From: Dermacentor variabilis
Lineage: Eukaryota; Arthropoda; Arachnida; Ixodida; Ixodidae
Assembly (NCBI RefSeq): GCF_050947875.1
Contig: NC_134568.1
Span: 209,150,845-209,214,844 of the forward strand
Reading direction: 5' to 3'
DNA length: 64,000 nt
Shown: positions 43,621-54,768 of the stretch, piece after piece
How positions within the stretch are numbered: position 1 is the stretch's first letter
How the letters are laid out: each line of letters begins with the position of its first letter
Translations under genes and position numbers: made by a program
The notes under the pieces: generated by a model
What the model was told of the DNA's origin: nothing
The model's database searches: none
The model's input: only the letters and a program-made list of their open reading frames with translations

Positions 43621-44549
43621 TTGCGACAGCAAATATATGGACACTCCAAGCTCATTTCTGCCGTCGTTGTCGCTGTCGCCGTGAGGTTCCGTATAAAATC
43701 CAAGGGCGATAGCACCGTCGTCGCGCGCCCTACGCTGCATGTGCGAGTGAAAGCGTGAGGGGAGCTGCCGATCCGGGCTCAATTTCGCCCACGTGAAAGA
43801 GACGAAAGCGGGGAGGAAGCGCGCCGTCTTCCGTCGCGCGCGAGGCACCGGTAGGAGGGGAAGGGAGGGAGGGGGGGCGGCGTTCTACTCCGGGTGAAAT
43901 TGTGCATGTGGCGGCTGCGCGAGGTCACACGGCCGTATCTTGAGAGCGATCTGCGTTGGGGGCAGAGTCTAGGGCCATCGGTAGCTCACAGCATTAAAGA
44001 ATTATGGGGTTTTACGTGCCAAAACCCCGATCTGATTAGGCACGTCGTAGTGTGGGACTCCGGAAATTTGGACCAACTGGGGTTCCTTAACGTGCACGTA
44101 AATCTAAGTATACAGATGTTTGCGCATTTCGCCCCCATCGAAATGCGGCCGCCGTGGCCGGAATTCGATCCCACGACCTCGTGCTTAGCAGCGCCCAACA
44201 CCATAGCAACTAAGCAACCGCGGCGGATGGGCTCGTAGCTTTGTGCGTGCTGTGTGTTCTCGGCGCTCACTTTACGTTGGAGCGATACACAGCACGAATG
44301 TTACTTCGCTCGCTGCTGCTGCCGCGTTTCATCACGCCAGCGTTCTGACAGCGATTTTCCGCTATCATCGACTGAGATGTGCTTACTTGTGCGTGCGTGA
44401 TACCATGCTTGTTAATTTAGTCAGTACGCCTATGTTTGCAAGTTCATACGGCCGATAAAAGTACTATCCTTACTTCATATAGCTGTCTACTAATTTACTA
44501 TCGCAATCGATGCTTCAATCGCCTTTCGGGCGAAACAGCGACTTTTTAT
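43621..44549. mobile_element. Dispersed repeat family X, copy 2, split by a SINE
   Basis: Second copy of the element at 40089-40747. It begins TTGCGACAGCAAATATATGG and ends in a block with ATCGCAATCGATGC and GCGAAACAGCGACTTTTT. It is interrupted at about 43985-44230 by a Ruka-type SINE that is absent from copy 1. Coding-like minus frames occur in both copies (starting MPRARRKTARFL) but contain indels and no domain I recognise. Confidence 0.7.
43990..44228 (-). mobile_element. Ruka-type tick SINE inserted in family X copy 2
   Basis: Minus orientation: head with CCGCCGCGGTTGCTTAGTTG near 44228, B-box-like GGGATCGAATTCC, body ATTTCGATGGGG and CACGTTAAGGAACCCC, then TTTTGGCACGTAAAACCCC and a short AT tail. 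Copy 1 of the host repeat gives the empty-site sequence, so its edges are reasonably placed. Confidence 0.9.
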
Positions 44550-47500
44550 CAAAAGAATGACGGGAGAAATTAAGACTGCTGCGAGGAGTGCCAGTTTGCT
44601 GCAACGCTAACGTCTTAATTTTATAGTTGCCTTCTTCCGAGGCTTGAATACAGGAACAATGCGAGACTAGTACGGTAGTAGCTATGCGCAAAACTAATTC
44701 GAGAAGGATGGCAGTGCCATACAAATAAAAATAATGTTTTGTCTCTTTGGAGCGCTCCAAGCAGATAAAACATTATTTAAGCCTCAGGATGCACCACCTA
44801 AGGACTTCTAGTTAAAAGGCACCAGAGCTACTGTCTTCAAGTCGCGGTAGTTGGGAAGCTGATTTTTCTAAGCAAGAAGCCTGCATCAAGAAATGTAAGT
44901 GTTCTCCTTCGTGCCCCTATGTCGACGGCCACCGTCACGCATTGACCTTAGGGGCTTAGCCTATCAACACCCACCTCCCCACTTCCATTTTGATGAACTT
45001 TCTTCGCAAATGTAGAATGATCTCATTCGACATCCATCTCGGCTGCCGAACTCTCTCCCGGGAATTTTGAAAGAAAAGGGGGGCCCATGTTTCTTTTTAG
45101 CTTCGTTCCTTATTTATTTGCTGGTTTTGCTACACTCTGAAAGCTTTTCCTGACTTCACGAACTGCAAGCTTGTACCGCTGCGGTCCTCTTCGTCTTTGA
45201 GCTTCGCAATTTTCCCTCGATCTTTTCTTTCTTCTTATTTCGTTGGCTTCTTCCCGTACTGGACGGACTCTTTACAATCGACTTTACTTCTTTTCGGCAC
45301 ATTTCTCATAGCCTCGCGTCGTGGTTGTGGTGATGACTTTTATCAGCCTTTCAATTTCGTGCTTTATTATTTCTTAGTTCGCTCCCCGTTTTCATCCAGC
45401 TCTCGTATCGAATGAGTTCCGTCACTGAAAGTCTATGCTGGCGTGACCTCGAGGGGACACATCCTTCCTTCACGTTGCAGCTTTTTTTGTTTGTTTGTTT
45501 GTTTGTTTGTTTGTTTGTTTGTTTGTTTGTTTGTTTATTATTCCTCCACATGTTGCCACACTCACAAGCAGCATCCAACTGCTTCGGCCAATGTCGTCAC
45601 TGCGCGAGTGTATCAAACTAGCCTACCCGAACAAAATGTTACGCTCCTTTCTTTATCAAAGACCCCCGTGACTGCCGAACTTGGAGACTTGGGCTCATCG
45701 TCTAGGCTGCTCATATGGTACGGTTTATAGCAATTGATTTTTTTTTCAAGATGCAATGGTAGAGGAAAAGGTTTTATGCACAACTGTAGTGTAACCAACT
45801 AGACCGATACCTTTGCTGTTGCCTAAAGTAAGCGGCCCGAAATTCAGTGTAGCATTGCACAATTCGCAAACGCAAGTGCAGCGCATCGCATTGCAGGTCT
45901 GCATGCCTAAACTGCAAAAACATGCGCCATTTATTTCTTGGATGCAGTGATGCAGATGTTTCTCTTTTTTTTCGGTAGCCCATTATTTGCAATCATGCCA
46001 CGTGCCGGAAGGTTGAAGCCCGTGTAAACGGCGCCTCGAGTTGCGTAAGCTGCGGTTTGAGCTTTCATCAGGGGCGATTGATTCAGTAAACAGTGCTTGG
46101 TGCATAATACAGACAGGATGATAGAAACGTTCGGTTTCATTCCAACCGCAGGTAACCAGCTAGAGAGCTCTTGCCGAGACATTCAGGAACGCCACCGCAC
46201 GCATTAGCATATACAGCGATGCGAGCAAGCGACAGGTGCATGTGCGGGTGTCTCCCTCCTTTCGGATTTACATAAGGTGGCGAAGAGAAGAACGAAGAGA
46301 TATAGCTGACTCAAGATGACAACCACGGCCACTGCTAAGTAACAGGAGGGAAAAGTAAAGAGAAAACGATGTTAGCCTCAAACCACGCGTCCTGTCAGTA
46401 CACGACCGCTCCGCTGTTCTCGATGGCTGTACTAGGCCTTCCCTTCTCCACTTGCATCTGATACGAAGCGAAGGATGGTGCCGAGGAGAACCGAGGATAG
46501 GTAAGCCGCGGAGAGTCTTCGGCCTTGTCTCCACTGGGCGGGCCGGAAACTCGACAGTGACAGATGGCAGGCTTGAGCCGAATGCGACGCCGCTGGATTC
46601 ACCGCAGTCCCCGGGCCTCGCCAAGTCGGCTCCCGGCGACGCAATTCATCGGCCCACAAAGGAAAGCCTCGAGGGCGCCCGATTGATGGTTTTGTCAGAG
46701 AAAACTCGAAGGAGGGATAAAAAAGCGCAGATATAAAAATTACGGCTATGTGGACGGGATAACAAACGTGTGTCCCTCACGAGTACGTTCTGTGTGTATA
46801 TGTGTGTTTTCTTTCTAGCTTTTCTTCCTCCTTTTTCTAAAAAGGGGGAAAGGGGTGTTTAGACTTGGCGCATCCCAACAATAAACAATGCCATAACTCA
46901 TAGAAAAGGCTCAATGTGTTACACACGCAGTCACCGAGCTACTCTCCCGCAAGAATAAAAGAAAAATCGCTTCTTCTCCACACGCGTGAGCTAATGTTCT
47001 TGACATCAAGCGTCAGCAATGGCATTATATTTTTGTTATCTACGCCAGTGCTGAGAAAGTGGATACTAAAGAGCCGGGCATTTCAAAATCTAGTGAAAAC
47101 GAAATCAAGGAAACAAAATCACTTCACATTTACTCTGTAAGAAAAAGCAGCGTGGCTTCAAAAACAAATGTTTAAACCATAAAGAACAAAATCGCAAACA
47201 TAGGCACGCTAGACGCAAGCTGGTCGATTTGCGAACATTACAAGTACATATAACTCGTGCGCTTCTTGGCGCAGATAATGTGAGCCAACGTGGAGACGCG
47301 GTACCTACTCAGCATCTGAAGTTTATTTGTTTCTATTAAACAAACGGGAGCAACCAAAGAAAACTGCTAGGCTTGAAAAAAGTTCCTGCTGCTGTTGGCA
47401 TTCAGCCCTATTCATAATTTCGAACCCACACAATACATCACATCGAGGTCACATAACGCAACAGTGCAGCGTGAAGGAAAACGTCATGTTATGTACAAAA

Positions 47501-47984
47501 TAACCTCAAATTAACCACAGTTCCGGAGAAACAATTCCAAAAACTAAATGAACACTATAACAACGTTTGATGACGTGAATTGCCTCTTTGTGACTAGAAA
47601 TAGTTCGAAACATAGGCGTATCTACCGGTGGGAAGTAGGTCATACGCCCCCCCCCCCCCCTCACACGCACATACCCACACACTTTTGAAAGCGAGCAATG
47701 TCGGCTGCACACTGGCAAATCCAAGAAAACAACAGCTGAGGCCAATTTTTGTTTCAGATTTGCGCCCACATGAGTATGCTTATCTAATTGCATATCCCCT
47801 GCTCGGGCAGCTAGAATTGATTGTCTTTCGGGCCTCACCCCAACGCACTTTAGCGGATGACGCTTGGCCGGCTGCACGAAGCAATTATGGGTTAAGGTTC
47901 TTCGCGGTACGAGTCACCTGTGGGACGCGCCTTGTCTGCATTGAAGAGAAGGCGGTCGCTGGGCAGTCCAAAACAATCTTCATT
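44550..47984. other. 3.4 kb without a recognised gene
   Basis: Contains a (TTTG)n tract (45483-45538) and a poly-C at 47648-47660. Frames of about 90-120 codons at 46268-46736 on both strands lie in GC-richer sequence but show no motif I recognise. The region was checked for a TM1/loop exon of the transporter on the minus strand without success. Confidence 0.45.
45483..45538. repeat. (TTTG)n microsatellite
   Basis: About 13 four-base units. Confidence 0.95.
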
Positions 47985-48175
47985 AAAATTAAATTAAATT
48001 ATGGAGTTTCACGTGCCAAAACCACGATCTGGTTATGAGGCACGCCGTAGTGGGGGACTCCGAAAATTTTGACCACCTGGGGTTCTTTAACGTGGCCAAA
48101 TTTTAACGTGGCACACGGGTGTTTTCGCATTTCGCTCCCATGTAAATGCGGTCGCTGTGGCCGGGATTCGATCCG
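47985..48175 (-). mobile_element. Ruka-type tick SINE, 5'-truncated
   Basis: Minus orientation: body CACGTTAAAGAACCCC, GGAGTCCCCCACTACGGCGT and GTGGTTTTGGCACGTGAAAC with an ATTTAATTTAATTTT tail. The tRNA-like head is missing beyond CCGGCCACAGCGACC. A short local rearrangement (a repeated TAACGTGG) occurs near 48090-48112. Confidence 0.88.
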
Positions 48176-48304
48176 GCTAAAACAAGCTTCATCTTCCGCC
48201 ACTTGCATCATGCCCATGTTTGTAGGGGCTGTCTCACCTAAGAATCTTTGAAAGCACAAAATCAGCTTGGCTTTTTATAATTTAGCAGTCTGAAATCAGT
48301 ACTG

Positions 48305-48392
48305 CCATTTTAGTGATATTGTCGCTATTTTAGCGACTTTCTGTTTGTTTAGCGACAGGCGACTTTATTTAGCGACTTGAATTTAGTGACCA
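48305..48392. repeat. Short degenerate tandem motif TTTAGCGAC
   Basis: TTTAGCGAC or one-base variants occur five times in under 90 bp, just upstream of the split LINE. Confidence 0.6.
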
Positions 48393-48401
48393 TCTCGGAA
48401 C

Positions 48402-48939
48402 TTGAAGTGGAACTTCAGCTCGGAACTTCAAGTGGCTGAAGAGTTCTGTGCACGGGTTGCTGGGTCCGTGGCCATCATTACTGACGCAGCATTGAATGAC
48501 ATCCCTGAGGCACGTGAACCAGAAATGAACGTGCTCTTTTCACTCGAAGAGCTCGATGCTGCGTTGGCGACCTGCAGGCGTTCTTCGTCACCAGGACCTG
48601 ATGGCATCACGTATGCTGCCCTATGCCACCTTGGACATGACGCACGTGATGAGCTGCTCAGCTACTACAATGAGTCTTGGCAGAACGGCGCCTTTCCTAG
48701 GCAATGGAAATCGAGCCGCTTGATCCCCATTCTGAAACCTGGAAAGTCTCCGCTTGAGCTCTCATCATATCGTCCGATTGCGCTTTCGAGCTGCGTCGGT
48801 AAAGTGATGGAAAGAATGATTCTTGCTCGCTTGGAATGGTACCTATAGAGCGATTCAACATCTAAACATCTATCCGGACGCCATGACGGGCTTTCGTCGA
48901 GGTCACTCGTCTATTGAAAACGTCATTGACATCGTAACC
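48402..48939 (+). pseudogene. Host LINE reverse transcriptase, N-terminal part
   Basis: The frame begins inside ORF2 and gives CRRSSSPGPDGITYAALCHL (RT entry block), SRLIPILKPGKSPLELSSYR and PIALSSCVGKVMERMILARL. A stop at 48846-48848 is bypassed in another frame by IYPDAMTGFRRGHSSIENVI. It is cut at 48939 by the inserted LINE. In the family this part holds the RT fingers; the catalytic Asp residues lie in the right half. Confidence 0.85.
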
Positions 48940-49170
48940 AGTGCCATCGCACCGCAGCATCACGTTTATGAAGATATATGCTTCACTTCAAGACCATTTT
49001 CGACCCTGTGAGTTTATTTTGTGCACTACCGCGAGGACTTTTATGCCCGAAGCGAGCGCTACGTCGGCTAACCATAACGCCGTACCCGACGACGATTTCG
49101 TCGCTTGGACGGACGCCGGGGCTCCCACCGGCACAGAGACATCTACCCAAGTCTTGCCAACGGCACTACA

Positions 49171-51027
49171 ATGAATTACGAAGTGATCGGCCGAGAAATC
49201 GACCCCTCGGAGGTTTCCGTCAGGAACGGGTGGTGCGACATCGCGCCACGAAGAGCGACCAAGCCTAAGTCTAACCTCAACGTGGCTGCCAACGTGGCAG
49301 CCTCCGGCGCCAGAGCGAAAGCACCGAAGCCCATGTCGGCCCGTAAAGAAATCATCAAGGCAAGTAGAATGCCCCTACTCCCGCAAAACGAGACCAAAGT
49401 AGTAATTCGCATTCGCGGTGGAGTGAACATCGCCAAAACCGGACACGTGGGAATTGTGCAGGTCATTCAAGAAGCAGCCGGGGACACGATTTGCCCCAAC
49501 CTCAAACAGAACATCATGGTCGTGAGTTCCCCGCTACCCGAGAACGTCAGCGGATATTTGAAAATTCAGAGCGTCACCATCGCCGGGCAGACGTACGAGG
49601 CCTTCTCCTACCAGACTGCACCGGACGACACGTGCAAGGGAGTCATTCGCAACATTCCGCTCCACCACACGCAAGAAACGATAACGAGGTCCATCGTCAA
49701 CCCGAGAAACCCCCTCGCACTAGCGGCGAAGCGCATTAAGGAAACCGGGACGGTGATCGTAGTCTTCGAAGGACACAAAGTTCCCAACCACGTCATGTAC
49801 GGATGTGCATGGGTAGAGTGCTCGCTCTACAGGAAGCAGATTGCCATATGTCAGGCTTGCGGCAAACTAAAGCACCGAGCAGACGCATGCCCCGCACCGG
49901 AGAAGCAGACTTGCAGGGATTGCGGCATTCCAGACCCCGGAGAAGATCACGCTTGTGAAGAGGTCTCTTGCGCGCTGTGCGGCGAGAAACACCCCACGGC
50001 CAGCAAGGAATGCAAGAGCAGATACCAGGTCCCGTACGTGGTACGCAAGCGAAGAATTGAGAACAAGCAGGCAGCCATTGCGACCAAGAAACTTCGAGAA
50101 AAAGCGACGAGTCTCTTAAGGCAGAACGGCGCAGGTGCGGCGCAGCATCCAGACGGACAGCGCGAGCCCAGAGGACGCTACAGATCCAGAGGGAGCTCGG
50201 GATCCCGATCGGCCAGCAGAGGTCACAGGAGCCGCTCCCGCACACCCGGGAGCCGGGGCCGCTCCACCTCGGGCGTGCGCTTCGCACCCGCGGCCGGAAC
50301 TAACAGCTGGGCCCAGCGAGTCAAATCGACAACGGGATGCCAGGCCTCGGCAACGGCAGGGACGCTGCCCACTAACTGCAGGCCACTGAGGGACCAATCT
50401 CGGGTGAGCTTGCAAACGCGGCCAGAGAATAATGTACACAAACACATCTTAGAGAGAATCAAAGCACTCGAGCACGAAAACGCTCAACTCAGACGCACAA
50501 TGACAGAACTGGCTAACGAGAATAGATTGCTTAAAACGCAAATTAGCTCACCAAATGCACAGACACAGGACATGCACATGGACACTTCACCCAGTCCACA
50601 TCCCTCCAGCGTAGCGGAATCAGAAACGACTAGTCAAAGCCCACCCGCGGGCACACCAGCCACCAAGAAACGCAAGGCCAAGACCACGGAATGCGACACG
50701 CCTGCCAAGGACATAGACGGTAAATTGGACAAGATCCTTAGTACTCTAGGTCAACTACAATTCGATGTCGAGTCACTAAAGAAGGGGCACGACAGACTAG
50801 TAGAGGCGGTCGATGGCCTAACGAGCAGGGTAGAAGTGATGGAGAAGGGCTTCGGCGCCAGGATCGAGGGCCTCGAGAGAACCGTCTTTACTCACTCCAC
50901 GGCACCGGTCAACTCCCCCGCCTCCCCCATGGCCAGAAGGAACACTGCAACAAGCGATATCGTCACACCCAAAATGGCAGTAAAGTCCGCAACCATAGTA
51001 GAAAGCAAAAATGGAGAAGGCAAATAA
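49171..51027 (+). CDS. LINE ORF1 (gag-like, zinc knuckles and coiled coils), intact
   Basis: Open for 618 codons from ATG 49171, chosen because the frame upstream has only a TTG and MNYEVIGREIDPSEV looks like a start. A basic N-terminus is followed by a domain to about residue 220. Three Cys-His clusters lie at about 227-281: CQACGKLKHRADAC (C-x2-C-x4-H-x4-C), CRDCGIPDPGEDHAC (unusual spacing) and CALCGEKHPTASKEC. An Arg/Ser-rich tract follows (about 330-370), a leucine-zipper-like coil (about 423-458, LERIKALEHENAQL) and a second coil (about 516-575). In this family ORF1 binds element RNA in a ribonucleoprotein. ORF2 begins shortly after its stop. It is the longest intact ORF in the window. 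It may be translatable, but ORF2 in this copy is broken. Confidence 0.85.
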   Translation: MNYEVIGREIDPSEVSVRNGWCDIAPRRATKPKSNLNVAANVAASGARAKAPKPMSARKEIIKASRMPLLPQNETKVVIRIRGGVNIAKTGHVGIVQVIQEAAGDTICPNLKQNIMVVSSPLPENVSGYLKIQSVTIAGQTYEAFSYQTAPDDTCKGVIRNIPLHHTQETITRSIVNPRNPLALAAKRIKETGTVIVVFEGHKVPNHVMYGCAWVECSLYRKQIAICQACGKLKHRADACPAPEKQTCRDCGIPDPGEDHACEEVSCALCGEKHPTASKECKSRYQVPYVVRKRRIENKQAAIATKKLREKATSLLRQNGAGAAQHPDGQREPRGRYRSRGSSGSRSASRGHRSRSRTPGSRGRSTSGVRFAPAAGTNSWAQRVKSTTGCQASATAGTLPTNCRPLRDQSRVSLQTRPENNVHKHILERIKALEHENAQLRRTMTELANENRLLKTQISSPNAQTQDMHMDTSPSPHPSSVAESETTSQSPPAGTPATKKRKAKTTECDTPAKDIDGKLDKILSTLGQLQFDVESLKKGHDRLVEAVDGLTSRVEVMEKGFGARIEGLERTVFTHSTAPVNSPASPMARRNTATSDIVTPKMAVKSATIVESKNGEGK

Positions 51028-51062
51028 GCGAGAACCAGCCGAAAGGCACCAAGCGCAGACGA

Positions 51063-51750
51063 ACAATCAAGGCAAGCTTATAATCTGGCAATGGAATTGA
51101 CGCGGGTTCCGCAACAAGAAATCGGTCTTGCAACAACACATTAGACACACTACAGACAAGCCGGACATCATACTCATTCAAGAGACCAACACCGACACAC
51201 CCACACTTCCGGGATATGAAACAATTGCCGTTCCACCAACAAAAGCCTGCAGCGGCGTAGCGACGATTGTCAGTAACAGGCTCGCGTGGGCCGAAATTGA
51301 CAGAAGTAATCTGGAGAGCAAATGCGAGCACTTGTTCATCGAAGTCTTTCCCAAAGGCAAGAAGGCTAAGAGCATACTAGCACTGAACATGTACAGCAGC
51401 CCGAACCACAGAACGCAAAGTTTCAGAAGACTGTTGAAGAAGGCCAGGGACAAAGCCGGGGACAACCCACCGATTTCAACGCCCCAAACGTAGAATGGGG
51501 CTACGGCGTCACCAGCGCCAAAGGCAGAAATCTTGCCACCGATGCGGAAGAGATGGGCCTCAACCTGATCACGTCCGCGCTCTACCCTACCAGGATGGGC
51601 AACGCGGTCTCGAGGGACACCACCCCACATCTCACGTTCGTTCTCAACACCGAGGGGGCCACCTGGCATAATACCGGCGACTACCTCGGCAGCGACCATT
51701 ACACTGTGGAAACGTCAATAGCAATCGCCTTGACACCACTACGAAAGTGA
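51063..51750 (+). pseudogene. I-like LINE ORF2 endonuclease, stop and frameshift
   Basis: The frame gives IIWQWN, a TGA at about 51098-51100 where relatives have Cys, then RGFRNKKSVLQQHI, IILIQETNT (the QET block with the catalytic Glu), PGYETIAVPP and GVATIVSN. At about 51474 the frame changes into FNAPNVEWGY (the GDFN block, first residues lost) and ends with GDYLGSDHYTVE (the SDH block with His). This is an apurinic-like endonuclease that would nick target DNA. The TGA and the frameshift disable it. Confidence 0.85.
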
Positions 51751-53232
51751 AGATACACAGATTGGGATGCGTTTAGACAGATAAGAAAGGAACGTACCGA
51801 CAAACCCGCTGCACTAGAACACTGGACGCAAGAACTAAGGGAGGAAGCCCGCAACGCGACCAAAGAAATAGAAACAGATGTCCAGACAATCGGGATGGAC
51901 GCTAAGCTCGCTCACATGCTGGAAGCGAAAAGATCCATACTACAGAGATGGCGTACCCAGAGACTCAATAGAAGACTTAGGAAAAAGTTTGCATTACTGA
52001 ACAAGGACACTGAGCACCACTGTGTGGTACTCTCCAACCAACAATGGGACGAAGTATGTGCAAGGGCCGATGGCAGCATGACATATGGAAAAACTTGGAA
52101 CCAACTCAAACACCTTCTTAACAAAGGTCAAACCAGGAGCTCCCAGACCAAGGCGGCTGACAAGATAGCGAAACGTGAACTCAAAAACTCCAACGAGCAG
52201 GAATTTATGGCAAGACTTGCCGAAAGATACATACCACTTCCGAGCAGCCACGAAAACGAGGCCGAGGCACCCGGTTCCCCGTACACGGGAGCGGACAACC
52301 CCGACCTCGATGAACCCTTCACCCTGGAAGAAATCAGGACCGTCCATCAAAACCTGAATGGCACATCGGCCCCAGGTCCGGACAGTATTAGTAACAAAGC
52401 CCTTCGTAACTTGGACGAAGACTCCGTCCGGTTCCTAGCGGATCAAATCAATCAGGTCTGGGCTTCCGGCAGGGTCCCACCGGAATGGAAGAACGCCACC
52501 ACGGTTCTCATTCCAAAGCCCAACAAGCCCTCGGGCGTCAAGAACCTCAGACCCATATCACTCACGTCGTGCGTGGGAAAGGCGGCGGAACACGCCATTC
52601 AGAACAGAATCTCCAGATTCCTTGAAAACAAGGGACTGTTACCACACACCTTTATCGGATTTAGACCCGGTCTATCAACTCAAGACACCATGATTTCAAT
52701 CAAGCACCAAATCATTGATGACCCTATTAGAAACGCCAAGGCCATTCTTAGGTTATATCTAGAGAAAGCGTTCGATAACCTCTCTCACCAATACATTGTG
52801 GACACCATTTCCGAACTCAACCTCGGAGCTAGATTCCACTCGTACGTCAAGTCATTCTTGGATAACACGACGGCTACGCTCCGATTTGCCGACCTCTCCA
52901 CGGAGACACTGTCGCTGGGGAGCAGGGACAACCCCCAAGGCTCGGTCATCTCCCCTATACTTTTCAACCTTGCCATGGCGGGACTTGCTGAGAAACTAGG
53001 ACAGATCCACGGGCTCGAGCACACCATATACGCAGATGACATCACCATGTGGGTGTCCAAAGGAACCCCGGGCATGGTGCAGGACATCTTGCAAGAAGCA
53101 GTGAACGCCATAGAAGAATTTCTAATTCCTACAGGACTCAGATGCTCACCTACCAAGTCGGAGCTGCTCGTACGCAGACCCACGCAGAAGGGCCGCAGGC
53201 CATACTCGTCAGACTTCGATTATAATCAGTAA
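51751..53232 (+). pseudogene. I-like LINE ORF2 reverse transcriptase
   Basis: One frame gives TLEEIRTVHQNLNGTSAPGP (entry block), PKPNKPSGVKNLRPISLTSC, FIGFRPGLSTQDTM, AILRLYLEKAFDNLSHQYI (the usual first Asp of LDxxKAFD replaced: LYLEKAFD), DNPQGSVISPILFNLAMAGL and TIYADDITMWV (intact DD). It ends at a stop at 53230-53232. The same frame then continues ITVRTTSGHAIPCVDKIRVL, so that stop is a single lesion. D-to-Y at the first catalytic position would itself kill polymerase activity. Confidence 0.85.
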
Positions 53233-54253
53233 ATTACCGTACGAACCACTTCGGGACACGCCATACCGTGCGTCGACAAAATCAGAGTCCTGGGTATGAT
53301 CGTAGAGACTAAAGACGTCAATGCTTCTACGGTTCAGAAGCTCATCACCAAAACCAACAACGCTATTGGGCTCATCAGAAGAATTGCCAATAGACACAGG
53401 GGCGTCAAGGAACATAATCTTATCAAACTCATAACACGCGTTCGTCACCTGTCACTTCGCATACGTTGCGGCAATGCTCAATTGGACACCATCCGAAAGA
53501 AACAGACTGAATGCCCAAATCAGAAAGGTCACCAAGCAAGCCCTCGGTATTCCAACCAGCACCAGCAACGAGAAGCTGGGGCACCTGGGCATGCACAACA
53601 CCCTGGAAGAAATTGCCGAAGCCCAGCAGCGCGCCCAGCTTGCTAGGCTTTCGACGACGCCTCCGGGGCGCCCGATCCTAGAGAAGCTAGGCTTTGCTCA
53701 AGGAGACATAGAAAAAGACTTTGCGGACCTCCCACGGGACATCCGCGCCAAGATCACGGTCCGCCCTATACCCAGAAACGTACACCCCGAAAACAACAGG
53801 GACAGACGACAAGCGAGAGGACAATTCCTTCTTAACCAAGCCTTGGCGAACTGTGAACGCTCAGCTTTGGTGGACGCGGCGGCATACACGGGAAACAAAG
53901 CTTTCGCAGTGGCGGTTGTGGACGGCCGCGGATCCACAAGATATGCTGCCACGGTAATTGCAAGGAAGCCTGAACAGGCCGAACAGGTTGCGATCGCTGT
54001 TGCGCTCACCGACGACAATCTTTCCCATATCTACAGCGACTCCATAGCCGCTATCAGAGCTTTCCAAAAGGGCACGGTCTGCGCACAGCCTCTCAGAATT
54101 GTTTCAAAGAAAGAGATTAAGAACCACTTCATATACTGGTTCCCGGCACACTTAGGCCCAAAGATCGGCGACGTCCCCAACCTTAACGAGGCGGCACACG
54201 AGGCTGCGCGCGCTTACAGACCGCGCGGCTTCACCCAACCACTCGGAGAATAA
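53233..54253 (+). pseudogene. I-like LINE ORF2 thumb region and RNase H
   Basis: After the stop, KIRVLGMIVETKDVNAS and LIRRIANRHRGVKEHNL continue the RT C-terminal part. A one-base shift near 53442 leads into AFVTCHFAYVAAMLNW and NRLNAQIRKVTKQALG. The RNase H domain follows: SALVDAAAYTGNKAFAVAVV (first Asp), EQAEQVAIAVAL (Glu), IYSDSIAAI (Asp) and IYWFPAHLG (His), ending EAAHEAARAYRPRG. In the family it degrades template RNA. The order and spacing match RNase H-bearing LINEs of the I group. Confidence 0.82.
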
Positions 54254-54255
54254 GG

Positions 54256-54691
54256 ACGCGCCCACTACATACAATGAAATCACTATACTCTACTACCTAC
54301 AACGCAGACAGTATAGCACGCCACACCGCACGCTCACTCGAGCTTAAGCGGTTACACTCAGAATGCTACAAACAGACACATACCCCACGCAAAACAGATT
54401 ACACCATTACATGCCTGAGCTCTACGACAAGTCTTACTGCACCAATTGCAATACATCCCTTAACGTATATCATTTACTCTGGCCGTGCTCGCAAGCTCAC
54501 ATAAACTCCGAACCGGACAAGCGCAAGTTTGAAAAAGCAATCCGGAGCGAAGAACTCGCTCCCCAACTCTGGGCCGTCCAGCGCGTCCACGACGCCGCCA
54601 GGAAACTCAACCTCCCGGTTCCGTCGTGGGAGACGCCCACTCCATGACAGCCCAAAGCTCTCGTGGCCTGCAGGACCTGAATAAAGTTGAT
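54256..54691 (+). pseudogene. I-like LINE C-terminal Cys-His segment and 3' UTR
   Basis: A frame at 54363-54647 carries CTNCNTSLNVYHLLWPC (C-x2-C-x8-H-x4-C), the zinc-binding motif near the ORF2 C-terminus in this group, then EELAPQLWAVQRVHDAARKL. It is out of frame with the RNase H block. The 3' UTR ends CCTGAATAAAGTTGATTTCC, with an AATAAA signal, just before the (TTCC)n tail. Confidence 0.75.
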
Positions 54692-54768
54692 TTCCTTCCT
54701 TCCTTCCTTCCTTCCTTCCTTCCTTCCTTCCTTCCTTCCTTCCTTCCTTCCTTCCTTCCTTCCTTCCT
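54692..54768. repeat. (TTCC)n tail of the inserted LINE
   Basis: About 19 units forming the 3' terminus of the inserted element. The host LINE resumes directly after it. Confidence 0.95.

Larger units (their letters stand above)
48940..54768 (+). mobile_element. I-like LINE, 5.8 kb, inserted into another LINE
   Basis: 5' UTR (48940-49170), ORF1 (49171-51027), ORF2 with endonuclease, RT and RNase H (about 51063-54253), a C-terminal Cys-His segment to about 54647, then GACCTGAATAAAGTTGAT and a (TTCC)n tail (54692-54768). Its length and domain set suggest a near-full-length copy. ORF1 is intact, but ORF2 carries two stops and two frameshifts, so it may be young but is dead. No convincing target-site duplication was found. 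Confidence 0.85.

Noticed and set aside
46268..46736. Possible TM1/loop exon of the transporter or an independent gene
   Set aside because: No hydrophobic helix or Cys-rich loop pattern, and no splice-compatible frame ending before WDLVC was found.
49105..49170. Upstream TTG start for the LINE ORF1
   Set aside because: ATG at 49171 is in frame and begins a more plausible N-terminus; eukaryotic ORFs rarely start at TTG.
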